Positions 8,321 to 16,560 of a stretch of DNA of 64,000 nt are shown here, piece after piece. Numbering within the stretch: the first letter of the stretch is position 1; the number at the start of each line of letters is the position of its first letter. Location: assembly GCF_015694735.1 (NCBI RefSeq), contig NZ_JADQDP010000002.1:124001-188000 (forward strand), given 5' to 3'. A model generated the notes under the pieces. That model saw only the letters and a program-made list of their open reading frames with translations. It made no database searches and was not told the origin of the DNA. The DNA is from Hymenobacter properus (GTDB lineage Bacteria; Bacteroidota; Bacteroidia; Cytophagales; Hymenobacteraceae). The translations under genes were made by a program, and so were the position numbers.

Positions 8321-8591
8321 GAAATAAAAGTAGGCGGGAACACGCGAGGCTATAACCCGCGGGATGTAACGAAAGTTGGGGCCTCGGGCCGGGCCCCACG
8401 CGGTAGATTAAAAAGCACTTTAGCCAATGTTCGGGGAAGCTATAACGCATCCGACGGTGCCTGGCAAACGAGGCCTGAGCCGGCTTGCTTTTGAGGTAAA
8501 CACCATTGGCTACAAATGGTGTCAGCTTCAAAAGGACGTTCCGTGACTCTCCCTGCGCAAAAGCGCAATACGCGGCCGGCAGTGCCCACGG

Positions 8592-10034
8592 CTAGTCTTG
8601 CTGGTAATAAAGCTTTTTGCCCTGTGTAATGCCCCAGTACTCAAACAGCTGCGCATTCAGGTCGGAGTACTGCGGCCAGCGGTTGATTTCCCAGGACATC
8701 AGTGTACAGTCGGTGCTTAGGCGGACCACTGGCTCGGTGGCTTGGGCCAGGCGCGTCAGGTGCTGCCGCTCGCAGGTGTTGGAAACGTTGGGCAGGTGTC
8801 GGTCGGCGTTGAGGTAGATGAATGCAAATAGCAGCACCGCTCCGGCGTACCAGCGCCGCGGCCGGGTAGGCAGGTGGTAGAGCAAGTAAAGCGTCGAAAG
8901 CCCATAGGCAAAGACCAAACCCAGGATGAGCGGAATCACGGAGTCGCGGCGCACAATGAGGGCTCGGTACTCGCGGTAGCCGCCCAGGGGTAGCACCAGC
9001 AAGTAAATCAGCGCGAATATTCCCAACCACCGTATCAGGTGCCGGATGCGCTGGCTGCCCGCCGCGGCCGACAGCTGGCGGCGCAGCAGCTGCACATTGG
9101 CCAGCACGGCCAGCGTGAGCAGCGGCATGCCCAGCTTGCGGTACTGCCAGGCAATGCCGGCCGGAATGCGGCTGTATCGCTCCCACAGGGGAAGGGAGTG
9201 GTCCAGGTTTTCGCGCTCGTAGCGGCTCAGGTAGAGCGAATACAGGCACAGCAGCCCAAACAGCCCCAGTAGCACCAGGGGCTGACGCGGCAGCGCGCGA
9301 ACCCGTTGCATCCATTGCTGCCACCCAGTGCCCACACCGGTGTGCCATTGCTGCACCAGCCAGTGGGCGGCCAGGCAGCAGTAGAGCACCGCCACGGTGC
9401 CGGTGATGATGGCGCCATTGAAGGCCAGCACCACCATCAGCCCCACCAGGGCCACGCAGGCGGCCCACCCCAGCTGCAAAGGGCGTTGCTCCCGCGCGGC
9501 CAGGTAGAAAGGCAGCAGCAGCAGCAGCAGCAGCGCCATGGGGAGGGCATAAAAAAAAGTATAGGTAATGCTTTGGTCGATGATGCCCATCTGGTCGTTA
9601 TAGCCGGCCATTTGAAACAGCGGCAGCACCAGCAGCACCGCCAGCCAGAAGCGGCGGTTCGGCCGGTAGCGGCCGGTGATGTATACTCCAAGCAGGTAAA
9701 GCAGCAGGGCCTGTACCAGCACGCCAAACAGGGCGCACGCGGCGTACACGCTGCTAATGGGGTCGGTGAGCTTGTGCAAAGCCAGGGGCACCGACTTGAA
9801 GTAGGTGAACATGGCGGCATGAGCAAAAAAACGGTTCGGGGCCACGTACACCTCGTGGCGGGTGAGCGCCGCCCAGCCAAAGGGGTCGCCAAGCACCTGG
9901 CGGCAGTCGGCCGCCGGGGCCACAATGGGGCAGATGTCGCCATCGAGCGGCAACTGGTAGCTCTGCACGAACGTGTAGCCTAAGTCCAGCAGCACCAGCA
10001 GGGCGAGGAAAAAGGAGAGAGCGTGTTTTTTCAT
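8592..10034 (-). CDS. Polytopic membrane protein of unknown function
   Basis: This integral membrane protein of 480 residues has about ten to twelve hydrophobic helices and begins MKKHALSFFLALLVLLDLGY. After the first helix a large loop carries two cysteines (GDICPIVAPAADCRQVLGDP). A late loop (TCERQHLTRLAQATEPVVRLSTDC) is probably also extracytoplasmic. A leucine run is encoded by a CTG-type triplet repeat (complement around 9511-9535), which could slip. No catalytic motif is recognised. The topology recalls GT-C-type glycosyltransferase-like or O-antigen-ligase-like proteins, but this cannot be claimed. The start chosen is the ATG at 10034; the longer open frame to 10202 adds residues without a membrane or signal character. 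A near-consensus GAACTTTG box (10054-10061, minus strand) precedes it. Confidence 0.7.
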   Translation of the reverse strand: MKKHALSFFLALLVLLDLGYTFVQSYQLPLDGDICPIVAPAADCRQVLGDPFGWAALTRHEVYVAPNRFFAHAAMFTYFKSVPLALHKLTDPISSVYAACALFGVLVQALLLYLLGVYITGRYRPNRRFWLAVLLVLPLFQMAGYNDQMGIIDQSITYTFFYALPMALLLLLLLPFYLAAREQRPLQLGWAACVALVGLMVVLAFNGAIITGTVAVLYCCLAAHWLVQQWHTGVGTGWQQWMQRVRALPRQPLVLLGLFGLLCLYSLYLSRYERENLDHSLPLWERYSRIPAGIAWQYRKLGMPLLTLAVLANVQLLRRQLSAAAGSQRIRHLIRWLGIFALIYLLVLPLGGYREYRALIVRRDSVIPLILGLVFAYGLSTLYLLYHLPTRPRRWYAGAVLLFAFIYLNADRHLPNVSNTCERQHLTRLAQATEPVVRLSTDCTLMSWEINRWPQYSDLNAQLFEYWGITQGKKLYYQQD

Positions 10035-10424
10035 GTAGAAGCGAGGCGGAGCCCAAAGTTCTCTCCCGTAAGGCAGGGAAACCATTGGCAACGGCTTGGG
10101 CAGGAATCGGCGTAGGCCAAATACCAGGTGGGAAATGGGCACCGAAGATAAAGGTCCGGGTCCTTTGCCGGGTCGCAGCCGTTGTGCCGCGGCGGTGGGC
10201 ACGCGGCGCCGTGCCGCTTGCGTTGTCGGTGCTTAACGGCGGCGTCAGGCTCCGTGCAAATGAGGTGTCGTGCCCCGCGAAATGCGCAGACTGTGCCACG
10301 GCTGACTGGTGCTGCTTTTCTGTGCACGCGCCCATGGGCCGCATCCCGAACCCGGATTGGCAGAGTAGCTGTCGACCTGCCGCATGGCCGCTACCTTTGC
10401 TGCTCCCAACCCGCCCCTCTTTTT
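10035..10424. other. Divergent intergenic region, 390 bases
   Basis: This gap lies between the oppositely oriented membrane-protein gene and the E1 gene. It holds a near-consensus minus-strand -7 box (GAACTTTG, 10054-10061) and an exact plus-strand box at 10392-10399. No gene, RNA or large repeat was recognised in the middle. Confidence 0.5.
10392..10399 (+). promoter_or_regulatory. -7 box (TACCTTTG) for the fused E1 gene
   Basis: This exact TAnnTTTG match lies 25 bases before the chosen ATG, supporting that start over the longer upstream frame. No good -33 element was seen. Confidence 0.55.
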
Positions 10425-12404
10425 ATGACCTTCGACCGCCAAGACCTCTCCAACGAAACCCTGCTGCACCTCTACCAACACCTGCTGCGCCCGCGGCTGA
10501 TTGAGGAAAAAATGCTGATTCTGCTGCGCCAGGGCAAGGTGAGCAAGTGGTTTTCGGGCATCGGTCAGGAGGCCATTTCGGTGGGCAGCACCCTGGCCCT
10601 GGAGGCCGACGAATACATTCTGCCCCTGCACCGCAACCTGGGCGTGTTCACGGGCCGCGAGGTGCCGCTGGGGCGCCTGTTTGCGCAGTGGCAGGGCAAG
10701 CGCACCGGCTTCACCAAGGGCCGCGACCGCAGCTTCCACTTCGGCACCAACGAGCACCACATCGTGGGCATGATTTCGCACCTCGGCCCGCAGCTGGCCG
10801 TGGCCGGCGGCATCGCCTTGGCCGATTTGCTCGACAAAAAGCCCAAGGTGACGCTGACGTACAGCGGCGACGGCGGTGCTTCCGAGGGCGACTTCCACGA
10901 GGCCCTGAACGTGGCCGCCGTGTGGCAGCTCCCGGTCATTTTCATGATTGAAAACAACGGCTACGGCCTCAGCACGCCCAGCAACGAGCAGTTTCGCTTC
11001 AAGTCCTTTGTGGACAAAGGCCCGGCCTACGGCATGGAGGCCGTGCAGGTAGACGGCAACAACGTGCTTGAAGTGTACACCACTGTGAAGCGCCTGGCCG
11101 AGGACCTACGCGAAAACCCGCGCCCCGTGCTGGTAGAGGCCCTGACGTTCCGCATGCGCGGCCACGAGGAAGCCAGCGGCACCAAGTACGTGCCCCAGAG
11201 CCTGATGGAAGAGTGGGCCGCCAAAGACCCGGTCGAAAACTACGAAAAATGGCTGCTGGCCGAGGGCATTCTCACCGAAACCGCCCGCCACAGCATCCGC
11301 GAAACCATTAAGGCTGCTATTGAAGCTGGCCTGCAGGAAGCCGACGCCGTGCCCATGCCCACGGCCGACATTCAGGAGGAAATTGCGGACATGTACCAGC
11401 CTTTCGAGGCGCCCGTGACGGACGCGCCTGCGGGCAGCGCCGCGCCCGACAAGCGCTTCATCGACGCCATTTCCGAAGGCCTGAAGCAGAGCATGGAGCG
11501 CTACCCCGACCTCGTGCTCATGGGCCAGGACATTGCCGACTACGGCGGGGTGTTCAAAATCACCGAAGGCTTCGTGGCTGCGTTTGGCAAGTCGCGGGTG
11601 CGCAACACGCCTTTGTGCGAGTCGGCCATTGTGGGCATTGGCTTGGGCTTGAGCATCAAGAAGAAGAAAAGCATGGTGGAGATGCAGTTCGCCGATTTCG
11701 TGACCTGCGGTTTCAACCAGATTGTGAACAACCTGGCCAAGAGCCACTACCGCTGGGGCCAAAATGCCGACGTCGTCATTCGCATGCCCACCGGTGCCGG
11801 CTCGGCGGCCGGGCCCTTCCACTCGCAGAGCAACGAAGCTTGGTTCACGCACGTGCCCGGCCTGAAGGTGGTATACCCCAGCAACCCGCACGATGCCAAG
11901 GGCCTGCTCTGCGCCGCCTTCGAAGACCCCAACCCGGTGCTGTATTTCGAGCACAAAATGCTCTACCGCAGCATGAGCGGCCCGGTACCGGCGGCCTACT
12001 ACACCACGCCCATTGGCCAGGCTGCGCTCGCGGCCGAGGGCGACGAGCTGAGCATCATCACTTACGGCATGGGCGTGCGCTGGGCCCTGGAGGTGTGCCA
12101 GGACCTGGGCGTGTCGGCCGACGTGCTCGACCTGCGCACCCTGCTGCCGTGGGACCAGGAGGCTGTGCGCCGCACCGTGGAGAAAAACGGCCGCGTCCTC
12201 ATCCTGCACGAAGACACCATGACCGGCGGCATCGGCGGCGAAATCGCGGCCTGGATAGGGGAGAACTGCTTCGAGCACCTCGACGCGCCCGTGCGCCGCG
12301 TGGCCTCGCTCGACACGGCCATCCCGTTTGCGCCGCCGCTGGAGGCTGCCTTCCTGCCTCAGCAGCGCCTGCGCGAGCAGGTGCAGGCGTTGCGCAACTA
12401 TTAA
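10425..12404 (+). CDS. 2-oxoacid dehydrogenase E1, alpha and beta fused
   Basis: This is the thiamine-diphosphate-dependent decarboxylating component of a branched-chain 2-oxoacid (or pyruvate) dehydrogenase complex, with both E1 subunits in one 659-residue chain. The alpha part (about 1-325) has the TPP motif GDGGASEGDFHEALNVAA ending in ENNGYG (near residues 147-180) and DRSFHFGTNEHH. The beta part (about 345-659) shows LMGQDIADYGG, RVRNTPLCESAIVGIGLG, RMPTGAGSAAGPFHSQS and PGLKVVYPSNPHDAKGLL. A short acidic Pro/Ala linker joins them. Fused E1 proteins are known in Bacteroidota and are usually annotated as 2-oxoisovalerate dehydrogenase; the exact substrate cannot be fixed by eye. E2 and E3 are not in the window, but lipA lies 3 kb downstream. 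The ATG at 10425 is chosen from the -7 box upstream. Confidence 0.9.
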   Translation: MTFDRQDLSNETLLHLYQHLLRPRLIEEKMLILLRQGKVSKWFSGIGQEAISVGSTLALEADEYILPLHRNLGVFTGREVPLGRLFAQWQGKRTGFTKGRDRSFHFGTNEHHIVGMISHLGPQLAVAGGIALADLLDKKPKVTLTYSGDGGASEGDFHEALNVAAVWQLPVIFMIENNGYGLSTPSNEQFRFKSFVDKGPAYGMEAVQVDGNNVLEVYTTVKRLAEDLRENPRPVLVEALTFRMRGHEEASGTKYVPQSLMEEWAAKDPVENYEKWLLAEGILTETARHSIRETIKAAIEAGLQEADAVPMPTADIQEEIADMYQPFEAPVTDAPAGSAAPDKRFIDAISEGLKQSMERYPDLVLMGQDIADYGGVFKITEGFVAAFGKSRVRNTPLCESAIVGIGLGLSIKKKKSMVEMQFADFVTCGFNQIVNNLAKSHYRWGQNADVVIRMPTGAGSAAGPFHSQSNEAWFTHVPGLKVVYPSNPHDAKGLLCAAFEDPNPVLYFEHKMLYRSMSGPVPAAYYTTPIGQAALAAEGDELSIITYGMGVRWALEVCQDLGVSADVLDLRTLLPWDQEAVRRTVEKNGRVLILHEDTMTGGIGGEIAAWIGENCFEHLDAPVRRVASLDTAIPFAPPLEAAFLPQQRLREQVQALRNY

Positions 12405-12407
12405 CGA

Positions 12408-12495
12408 GTAGCAAGTATTTAGTAGCAAGTAATAAGACGAAAGCCCTGAACCCCGAAGCTCCGAATCTTATTACTTGCTACTTAAGTCTTGCTAC
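12408..12495. repeat. Palindrome with doubled-unit arms (type B), copy 1
   Basis: Arms of 29 bp (12408-12436 and 12467-12495) match at 26 positions. Each arm contains the unit GTAGCAAG twice. It starts three bases after the E1 stop codon and ends eight bases before the next start. There is no T-run, so it is not a standard terminator. Confidence 0.8.
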
Positions 12496-12502
12496 CGATT
12501 AA

Positions 12503-13108
12503 ATGGCTCGGTTTTCGCGCGGCCGGGCCGTACCTTTCTTTCGCTTCCTTCCTGACTTTGTCCGTTTTACGGTGCTGACACGTATACCTCCCGTTGTTCT
12601 TTGGTCCTTGCTGGGCGCGTGGCTGCTGAGCAGTTGCTCGCTCTACCACAAGGTGTTCCATCCGTACCGGCTGCCTACGCCCAAGCCCTCGCCCGAATAC
12701 ATTGCCCAGCAAAAGGCCAAAAAGGAAAAAGAGAAAGGACTGCTGGCCTTCACCCACGCCAAGAAGAAAGAAAAGTCGGTAGAAGGCGGGCCCGATGTGG
12801 AAGCCGCCACCGACGTTTCCACGCCCAGCGGCGGCACGGTAACGGCCCCCTCGCAAGCCCCGGCGGCCCGCACGCTGCCCGAGAAATCGACGGTGCGCTA
12901 CGACAAAAAAGGGCTCATGAAGAAGCCCAAGCTCAAGCGCCGCAAAGTCAACAAACAATCCAAGCCGTTCCGTCCCTGGCAATCCATCCGTGACTTTTTC
13001 AAATATGGCCTCCACAAGAAACCCGATTACGAGCACGGTGCTTCTCCCAAAGCGCCCAAGGAAGAATCAACGCCCGATGCAGCGCCTACTGGCGGCGACA
13101 AGCCGTAG
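12503..13108 (+). CDS. Basic lipoprotein of unknown function
   Basis: No domain is recognised. As drawn the product has 201 residues. A hydrophobic segment ends in the lipobox-like LLSSC followed by SLYHKVFHPYRLPTPKP. The remainder is Lys-rich and low-complexity (AKKEKEKGLLAF, KKPKLKRRKVNKQSKPFRPW). The ATG at 12503 leaves an unusually long 38-residue region before the lipobox; a GTG at 12572 (LTRIPPVVLWSLLGAWLLSSC) would give a standard lipoprotein signal and may be the true start. The last 32 bases overlap the next gene in another frame, which suggests translational coupling. It is probably an outer- or inner-membrane lipoprotein facing the periplasm. Confidence 0.65.
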   Translation: MARFSRGRAVPFFRFLPDFVRFTVLTRIPPVVLWSLLGAWLLSSCSLYHKVFHPYRLPTPKPSPEYIAQQKAKKEKEKGLLAFTHAKKKEKSVEGGPDVEAATDVSTPSGGTVTAPSQAPAARTLPEKSTVRYDKKGLMKKPKLKRRKVNKQSKPFRPWQSIRDFFKYGLHKKPDYEHGASPKAPKEESTPDAAPTGGDKP

Positions 13109-13469
13109 CGTGCTATTTGCTTTGGGGGCCCTGCTGGCCTTGGGTAGCGGGGCGGCGCACGCCCAAATTGTGAAGGAAAAACCGGCTAAGGTGAAGGCTG
13201 CCAACCGCCGCGCCCTGCGCGAGGCCAAGCGCACCGACTCGCCTTACAAAGACAGCCACCTCGACGTGACGGCCGAGCAGCTCAAGCGCGGCAAAAGCAC
13301 CCAGCCCCAAGCCGACATTAGCCGCGACGTGAACTACGGCAAAGGCACCGCGCCCAACGTGAAGCCCGCCGGCCTGCTGGGCCTGCGCCGCGACAAAACC
13401 ACCACCCTCGTGCGCAAAGAGCAGCGCCAGCGCCGCAAGCTGGCCGCCCGCAACGACGAAAAAAAATGA
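13077..13469 (+). CDS. Small secreted basic protein of unknown function
   Basis: This 130-residue protein has a likely signal peptide (MQRLLAATSRSVLFALGALLALGSGAAHA before QIVKEK). The mature part is highly charged, mostly basic (RRALREAKRTDSPYKDSHLD, EQRQRRKLAARNDEKK). No domain is recognised. In size and composition it recalls the secreted basic proteins at 4540-6922 but lacks their APGxP core. The ATG at 13077 lies inside the end of the preceding lipoprotein gene; the frame is open further upstream, but those residues are the preceding gene read in another frame. The overlap and shared basic character suggest the two are co-expressed. Confidence 0.65.
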   Translation: MQRLLAATSRSVLFALGALLALGSGAAHAQIVKEKPAKVKAANRRALREAKRTDSPYKDSHLDVTAEQLKRGKSTQPQADISRDVNYGKGTAPNVKPAGLLGLRRDKTTTLVRKEQRQRRKLAARNDEKK

Positions 13470-13577
13470 CCAGCCGCGCGGGAATCAACTAGCTCAAAAT
13501 CTGTTGTAGTATTCCGGCGCCGGCTTGCCTTGTGGTGCGCCGGCGCACCCCGTTGCTCTTTTTACCCAGAATCTCTT

Positions 13578-13919
13578 ATGTCGACTCCCTGGCTTCCCCT
13601 CACCCAACCCGAACAGCTTACCGACCTGGCCCGGGCCTCCTACGAGCAGCCGGTGCTCATTTTCAAGCACAGCACCACTTGCTCCATCAGCGCGGCGGCC
13701 AAGAGCAAGATTGAGCGCCAATGGGCCGACAGTGGCCTCGACCTCCCCATTTACTACCTCGATTTGCTGCGCTTCCGCCCCCTTTCGGCTCAGATTGCCG
13801 AGCAGTTTGGCGTGCGCCACGAGTCGCCGCAGCTCTTGCTCATCCAGGGCGGCGAGTGCACCTACGATGCCTCGCACATGGGCATCCGCCTGAGCGACGT
13901 GCAGAGCGTGGTGAAGTAA
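13578..13919 (+). CDS. ytxJ: Bacillithiol system redox-active protein YtxJ (bacilliredoxin-like)
   Basis: YtxJ is a thioredoxin-fold monothiol protein associated with bacillithiol, thought to remove bacillithiol from mixed disulfides. The 113-residue product has the family's usual length and shows the active-site region LIFKHSTTCSISAAAK with a single Cys at residue 35, then the cis-Pro segment ESPQLLLIQGGECTYDASH. The ATG at 13578 is favoured; the longer frame to 13530 reads through non-conserved sequence. BshC at the left end of the window supports the pathway. It converges with the osmC-like gene, with a palindrome between them. Confidence 0.88.
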   Translation: MSTPWLPLTQPEQLTDLARASYEQPVLIFKHSTTCSISAAAKSKIERQWADSGLDLPIYYLDLLRFRPLSAQIAEQFGVRHESPQLLLIQGGECTYDASHMGIRLSDVQSVVK

Positions 13920-13932
13920 ACAGTTGCTAAAG

Positions 13933-14017
13933 GCTGTCATCCTGAGCGCAGCGAAGGACCTTCTCACGCTAGTTGTTTCTCGGTGAGAAGGTCCTTCGCT
14001 GCGCTCAGGGTGACAGC
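13933..14017. repeat. Long palindrome, family A, copy 2
   Basis: Arms of 35 bp (13933-13967 and 13983-14017) match at 34 positions around a 15-base loop. The core reads GTCATCCTGAGCGCAGCG followed by AAGGACCTT. It lies between the converging ytxJ and osmC-like genes. Confidence 0.9.
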
Positions 14018-14032
14018 TGAGCCTAATTTCTT

Positions 14033-14440
14033 CTACCGATACTCAAACACCACGTTCTGCACCAGGTCGGGGTGCAGGCTCAGGGCCACCGGGCAGGTGT
14101 GGGCGGCCCGCTCCAGCACGGTCCGGGCGTTGGCGTCCAGCGTGGCCGGCAATGTCAGCGCAACGTCAATTTGCGCAATGCGGCGTGGGGCATCCGTGCT
14201 CATGTGCTTGGTGACGTTGAAGGTGCTGCCGGTCAAGTCCCAGGCGTGGCGCTCGGCCACAATGCCCATCGTGGTGATGATGCAGGCCCCGAGGGCGGTA
14301 CTCACCAGGTCGGTGGGCGAAAACGCTTCGCCCCGGCCGTGGTTATCAACGGGCGCGTCGGTTTGAATGGTGGTGCCGGACGCGACGTGCGTGGCTTCGG
14401 TGCGGAGGTTGCCGGCGTAGCGGGCGGTGGCGGTGTTCAT
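14033..14440 (-). CDS. OsmC family peroxiredoxin-like protein
   Basis: OsmC/Ohr proteins are small dimeric thiol peroxidases that reduce organic hydroperoxides. The 135-residue product has the typical layout: an N-terminal beta region (TARYAGNLRTEATHVASG), the first Cys at residue 53 in LVSTALGACIITTMGI, and the second in AAHTCPVALSLHPDL near residue 114. Sequence around the first Cys is closer to the OsmC/YhfA branch than to Ohr. Its neighbour ytxJ also serves thiol redox control, a plausible functional link. The ATG at 14440 is used (MNTATARYAG). It diverges from the envelope-protein gene at 14547. Confidence 0.9.
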   Translation of the reverse strand: MNTATARYAGNLRTEATHVASGTTIQTDAPVDNHGRGEAFSPTDLVSTALGACIITTMGIVAERHAWDLTGSTFNVTKHMSTDAPRRIAQIDVALTLPATLDANARTVLERAAHTCPVALSLHPDLVQNVVFEYR

Positions 14441-14546
14441 CAAGTCAGCGAGTTACCTTTACCAAGTAGTTTCTTCTTTCGCTAAATTACGTATCAAGTC
14501 GTGCGCCGCGTTGGTGGCAGCGGCCGGGGCCCTTTTTTGGTTGATT

Positions 14547-15431
14547 ATGCTTTCCTCCTTCTCTCGTTATTTCGGCTTGCTGGCGGCGGCTGCCAGCCTG
14601 ACCACCGCAGCGCAGGCGCAGGAACGGCCGGTGCGGCCGGCGGCTCCTGCTTCGCGTTCGACGACGGCGCCCGAAGCGCCTGCCCCAACGACGCCCACCC
14701 GCTACGCGCCCGTGCCCGAGGCGCCGTCGGATGAGCAGTCGTACCGCAAGGAGTTCGTGTACGGCATCAACTTCAATACCCAGGGCGGCTTGATTGGAGG
14801 GGTGTCCGTCCGCTCTACCCGTGTGCTCGACAACCGCCTGCTGCGTTTCTGGAGCCTCGAGGGCGTGATGCTGAAGAACGCCAAGGAAGAGCGCATCAAC
14901 ACCGCCGTGGGGGGCAGCTACATCGACCGCAAAACCAACTATGCTTTTGTGCTGCGCCCGTCGTTTGGCATGCAGCGCATCCTCTTCCGCAAAGCCGCCG
15001 ATGCCGGTGTGCAGGTGAACGGCCTGCTGAGCGCAGGGCCGTCCTTGGGCTTGCTCATGCCCTACTACATTTCCTACGACCGCACGTTTGCCCGCACGCA
15101 GGTGCCCAGCCTGGCCACCGACGAGATTGTGAACGAGCAGTACGACCCGCTCAAGCACACTTTTCTGCCGGCCATCCTCGACCACGGCCCGCTCTTCAGC
15201 GGCATCAGCGATACCAAGGTGGTGCCGGGCTTCCACGTGCGCGGCGGCCTGAGCTTTGAGTACGGCCGCTACCGCGACGCCGTGACGGGCCTCGAAGTGG
15301 GCGTATTGGTCGAGGCCTTCACCAAGCGCATGGTCATCCTCAGCCCCTATACTGGCCCCGAGAACCAGGCCGTGAACCGCCAGTTCTTTCCCTCGGTGTA
15401 CCTTACGCTGTATTTCGGGCACCGGAGCTAG
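14547..15431 (+). CDS. Predicted outer-membrane beta-barrel-type protein
   Basis: This 294-residue protein has a signal peptide (MLSSFSRYFGLLAAAASLTTAAQA before QERPV), a short Pro/Ala/Thr-rich spacer, then alternating hydrophobic stretches typical of a small beta-barrel. Examples are EFVYGINFNTQGGLIGGVSV, YAFVLRPSFGMQRILF and GFHVRGGLSFEYGRYR. It ends FFPSVYLTLYFGHRS, with an aromatic third from the end region as in many barrel proteins. It resembles the outer-membrane-beta-barrel hypotheticals common in Bacteroidota; no specific role can be assigned. The frame is open upstream to 14427, but the ATG at 14547 begins the signal peptide. It diverges from the osmC-like gene, with 106 bases between the starts. 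Confidence 0.7.
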   Translation: MLSSFSRYFGLLAAAASLTTAAQAQERPVRPAAPASRSTTAPEAPAPTTPTRYAPVPEAPSDEQSYRKEFVYGINFNTQGGLIGGVSVRSTRVLDNRLLRFWSLEGVMLKNAKEERINTAVGGSYIDRKTNYAFVLRPSFGMQRILFRKAADAGVQVNGLLSAGPSLGLLMPYYISYDRTFARTQVPSLATDEIVNEQYDPLKHTFLPAILDHGPLFSGISDTKVVPGFHVRGGLSFEYGRYRDAVTGLEVGVLVEAFTKRMVILSPYTGPENQAVNRQFFPSVYLTLYFGHRS

Positions 15432-15432
15432 G

Positions 15433-15603
15433 GACAGTTCTCAGTTAATAGTTGGTAGTGAGCCGATGCTGAGGCCTATTGGGGCAGGAAGGTAAAAGCC
15501 GGCCTTTATGTGCGTAATTTTGGGAAGCTTTTTCTTCGAACCGATTGGGCGGGAAATTGCTTTTACTTGAAGTTAACTGCTCACTGTTAACTGCCAACTG
15601 TCA
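15433..15603. repeat. Degenerate inverted repeat (type B), copy 2
   Basis: GACAGTT-type arms (15433-15452 and the complement at 15584-15603) match at 17 of 20 positions but are far apart. The right part carries a tandem GTTAACTG unit related to the palindrome at 46702. The lipA -7 box lies between the arms. This copy is decayed. Confidence 0.45.
15515..15522 (+). promoter_or_regulatory. -7 box (TAATTTTG) for lipA
   Basis: This exact TAnnTTTG match lies 87 bases before the lipA ATG in an otherwise gene-free gap. No convincing -33 TTTG was seen. Confidence 0.5.
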
Positions 15604-15609
15604 ATTGAG

Positions 15610-16503
15610 ATGATAGACTTGCCCGTTATCCAGCCCGAAACGGCTGCCCCCGCCCGTCCCCGCAAGCCCGACTGGCTGCGCGTGAAGCTGCCCGTGGGCG
15701 AAGAATACGCCGCCGTGCGCCGCCTCGTGGACGAGCACAAGCTGCACACCATTTGCGAAAGCGGCAACTGCCCCAACATGGGCGAATGCTGGGGTGCGGG
15801 CACGGCCACGTTCATGATTCTGGGTAACATCTGCACCCGTTCGTGCTCGTTTTGCGCCGTGGCCACCGGCCGCCCCACCGAATACGACCTCGACGAGCCC
15901 CGCCGCGTGGCCGAGGCCATTGCCCTGATGAAAGTGAAGCACGCCGTCATCACCAGCGTGAACCGCGACGAGCTCAAGGACCGCGGCGCCAGCGTGTGGC
16001 GCGACACCGTGGTGCTCACCAAGCAGCTCTCGCCCGGCACCACCATCGAAACCCTGATTCCGGACGTAAAAGCCAACTGGGACGCGCTGGACGTCATGAT
16101 ATCGGGCGGCCAGGAAGTGATTTCGCACAACATCGAAACCGTGGGCAGCCTCTACCGCCTCGTGCGCCCGCAGGCCAAGTACGACCGCAGCCTGGAGCAA
16201 ATCCGCCGCACCAAGCTGGCTGGCCATCGCACCAAGTCTGGCATCATGCTGGGCCTGGGCGAAAAGCCCGACGAGCTGTACCAGGCCATGGACGACCTCG
16301 TGGCCAACGGCCTCGACATCCTCACCCTGGGCCAGTACCTGCAGCCCACCAAGCGCCACCTCGACGTGGCCGAGTTCATCACCCCCGACCAGTTTGCCCA
16401 CTACCGCGAAGAAGGCTTGCGCCGCGGCCTGAAGTATGTGGAAAGCGGCCCGCTGGTGCGCAGCTCCTACCACGCCGAGCGCCATGTGAACGTGCCGGTG
16501 TAG
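15610..16503 (+). CDS. lipA: Lipoyl synthase
   Basis: LipA is a radical-SAM enzyme that inserts two sulfur atoms into octanoyl groups on E2 and GcvH proteins. The 297-residue product has both iron-sulfur motifs: the auxiliary cluster CxxxxCxxxxxC (Cys49, Cys54, Cys60 in [12 protein letters not shown]) and the radical-SAM CxxxCxxC (Cys75, Cys79, Cys82 in CTRSCSFC). It ends with the RSSYHAE segment that supplies the Ser ligand of the auxiliary cluster. Its products serve the fused E1 complex (10425) and glycine cleavage (gcvP at 18644). The ATG at 15610 is the first in frame and precedes the conserved core. A strong bidirectional terminator follows. Confidence 0.97.
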   Translation: MIDLPVIQPETAAPARPRKPDWLRVKLPVGEEYAAVRRLVDEHKLHTICESGNCPNMGECWGAGTATFMILGNICTRSCSFCAVATGRPTEYDLDEPRRVAEAIALMKVKHAVITSVNRDELKDRGASVWRDTVVLTKQLSPGTTIETLIPDVKANWDALDVMISGGQEVISHNIETVGSLYRLVRPQAKYDRSLEQIRRTKLAGHRTKSGIMLGLGEKPDELYQAMDDLVANGLDILTLGQYLQPTKRHLDVAEFITPDQFAHYREEGLRRGLKYVESGPLVRSSYHAERHVNVPV

Positions 16504-16525
16504 TTGGTTTATCAACTTATTATTA

Positions 16526-16560
16526 ACAAAAAAGCCCGGCTATTTGGCCGGGCTTTTTTG
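16526..16560. terminator. Bidirectional terminator between lipA and the lipoprotein gene
   Basis: A GC-rich stem, AAGCCCGGC pairing with GCCGGGCTT, is flanked by A- and T-runs on both sides and works in either direction. The stop codon of the minus-strand gene (16540-16542) lies in its loop. Confidence 0.85.

Noticed and set aside
10182..10424. N-terminal extension of the E1 protein to 10182
   Set aside because: The extension has no conserved sequence and lies upstream of the -7 box at 10392-10399.
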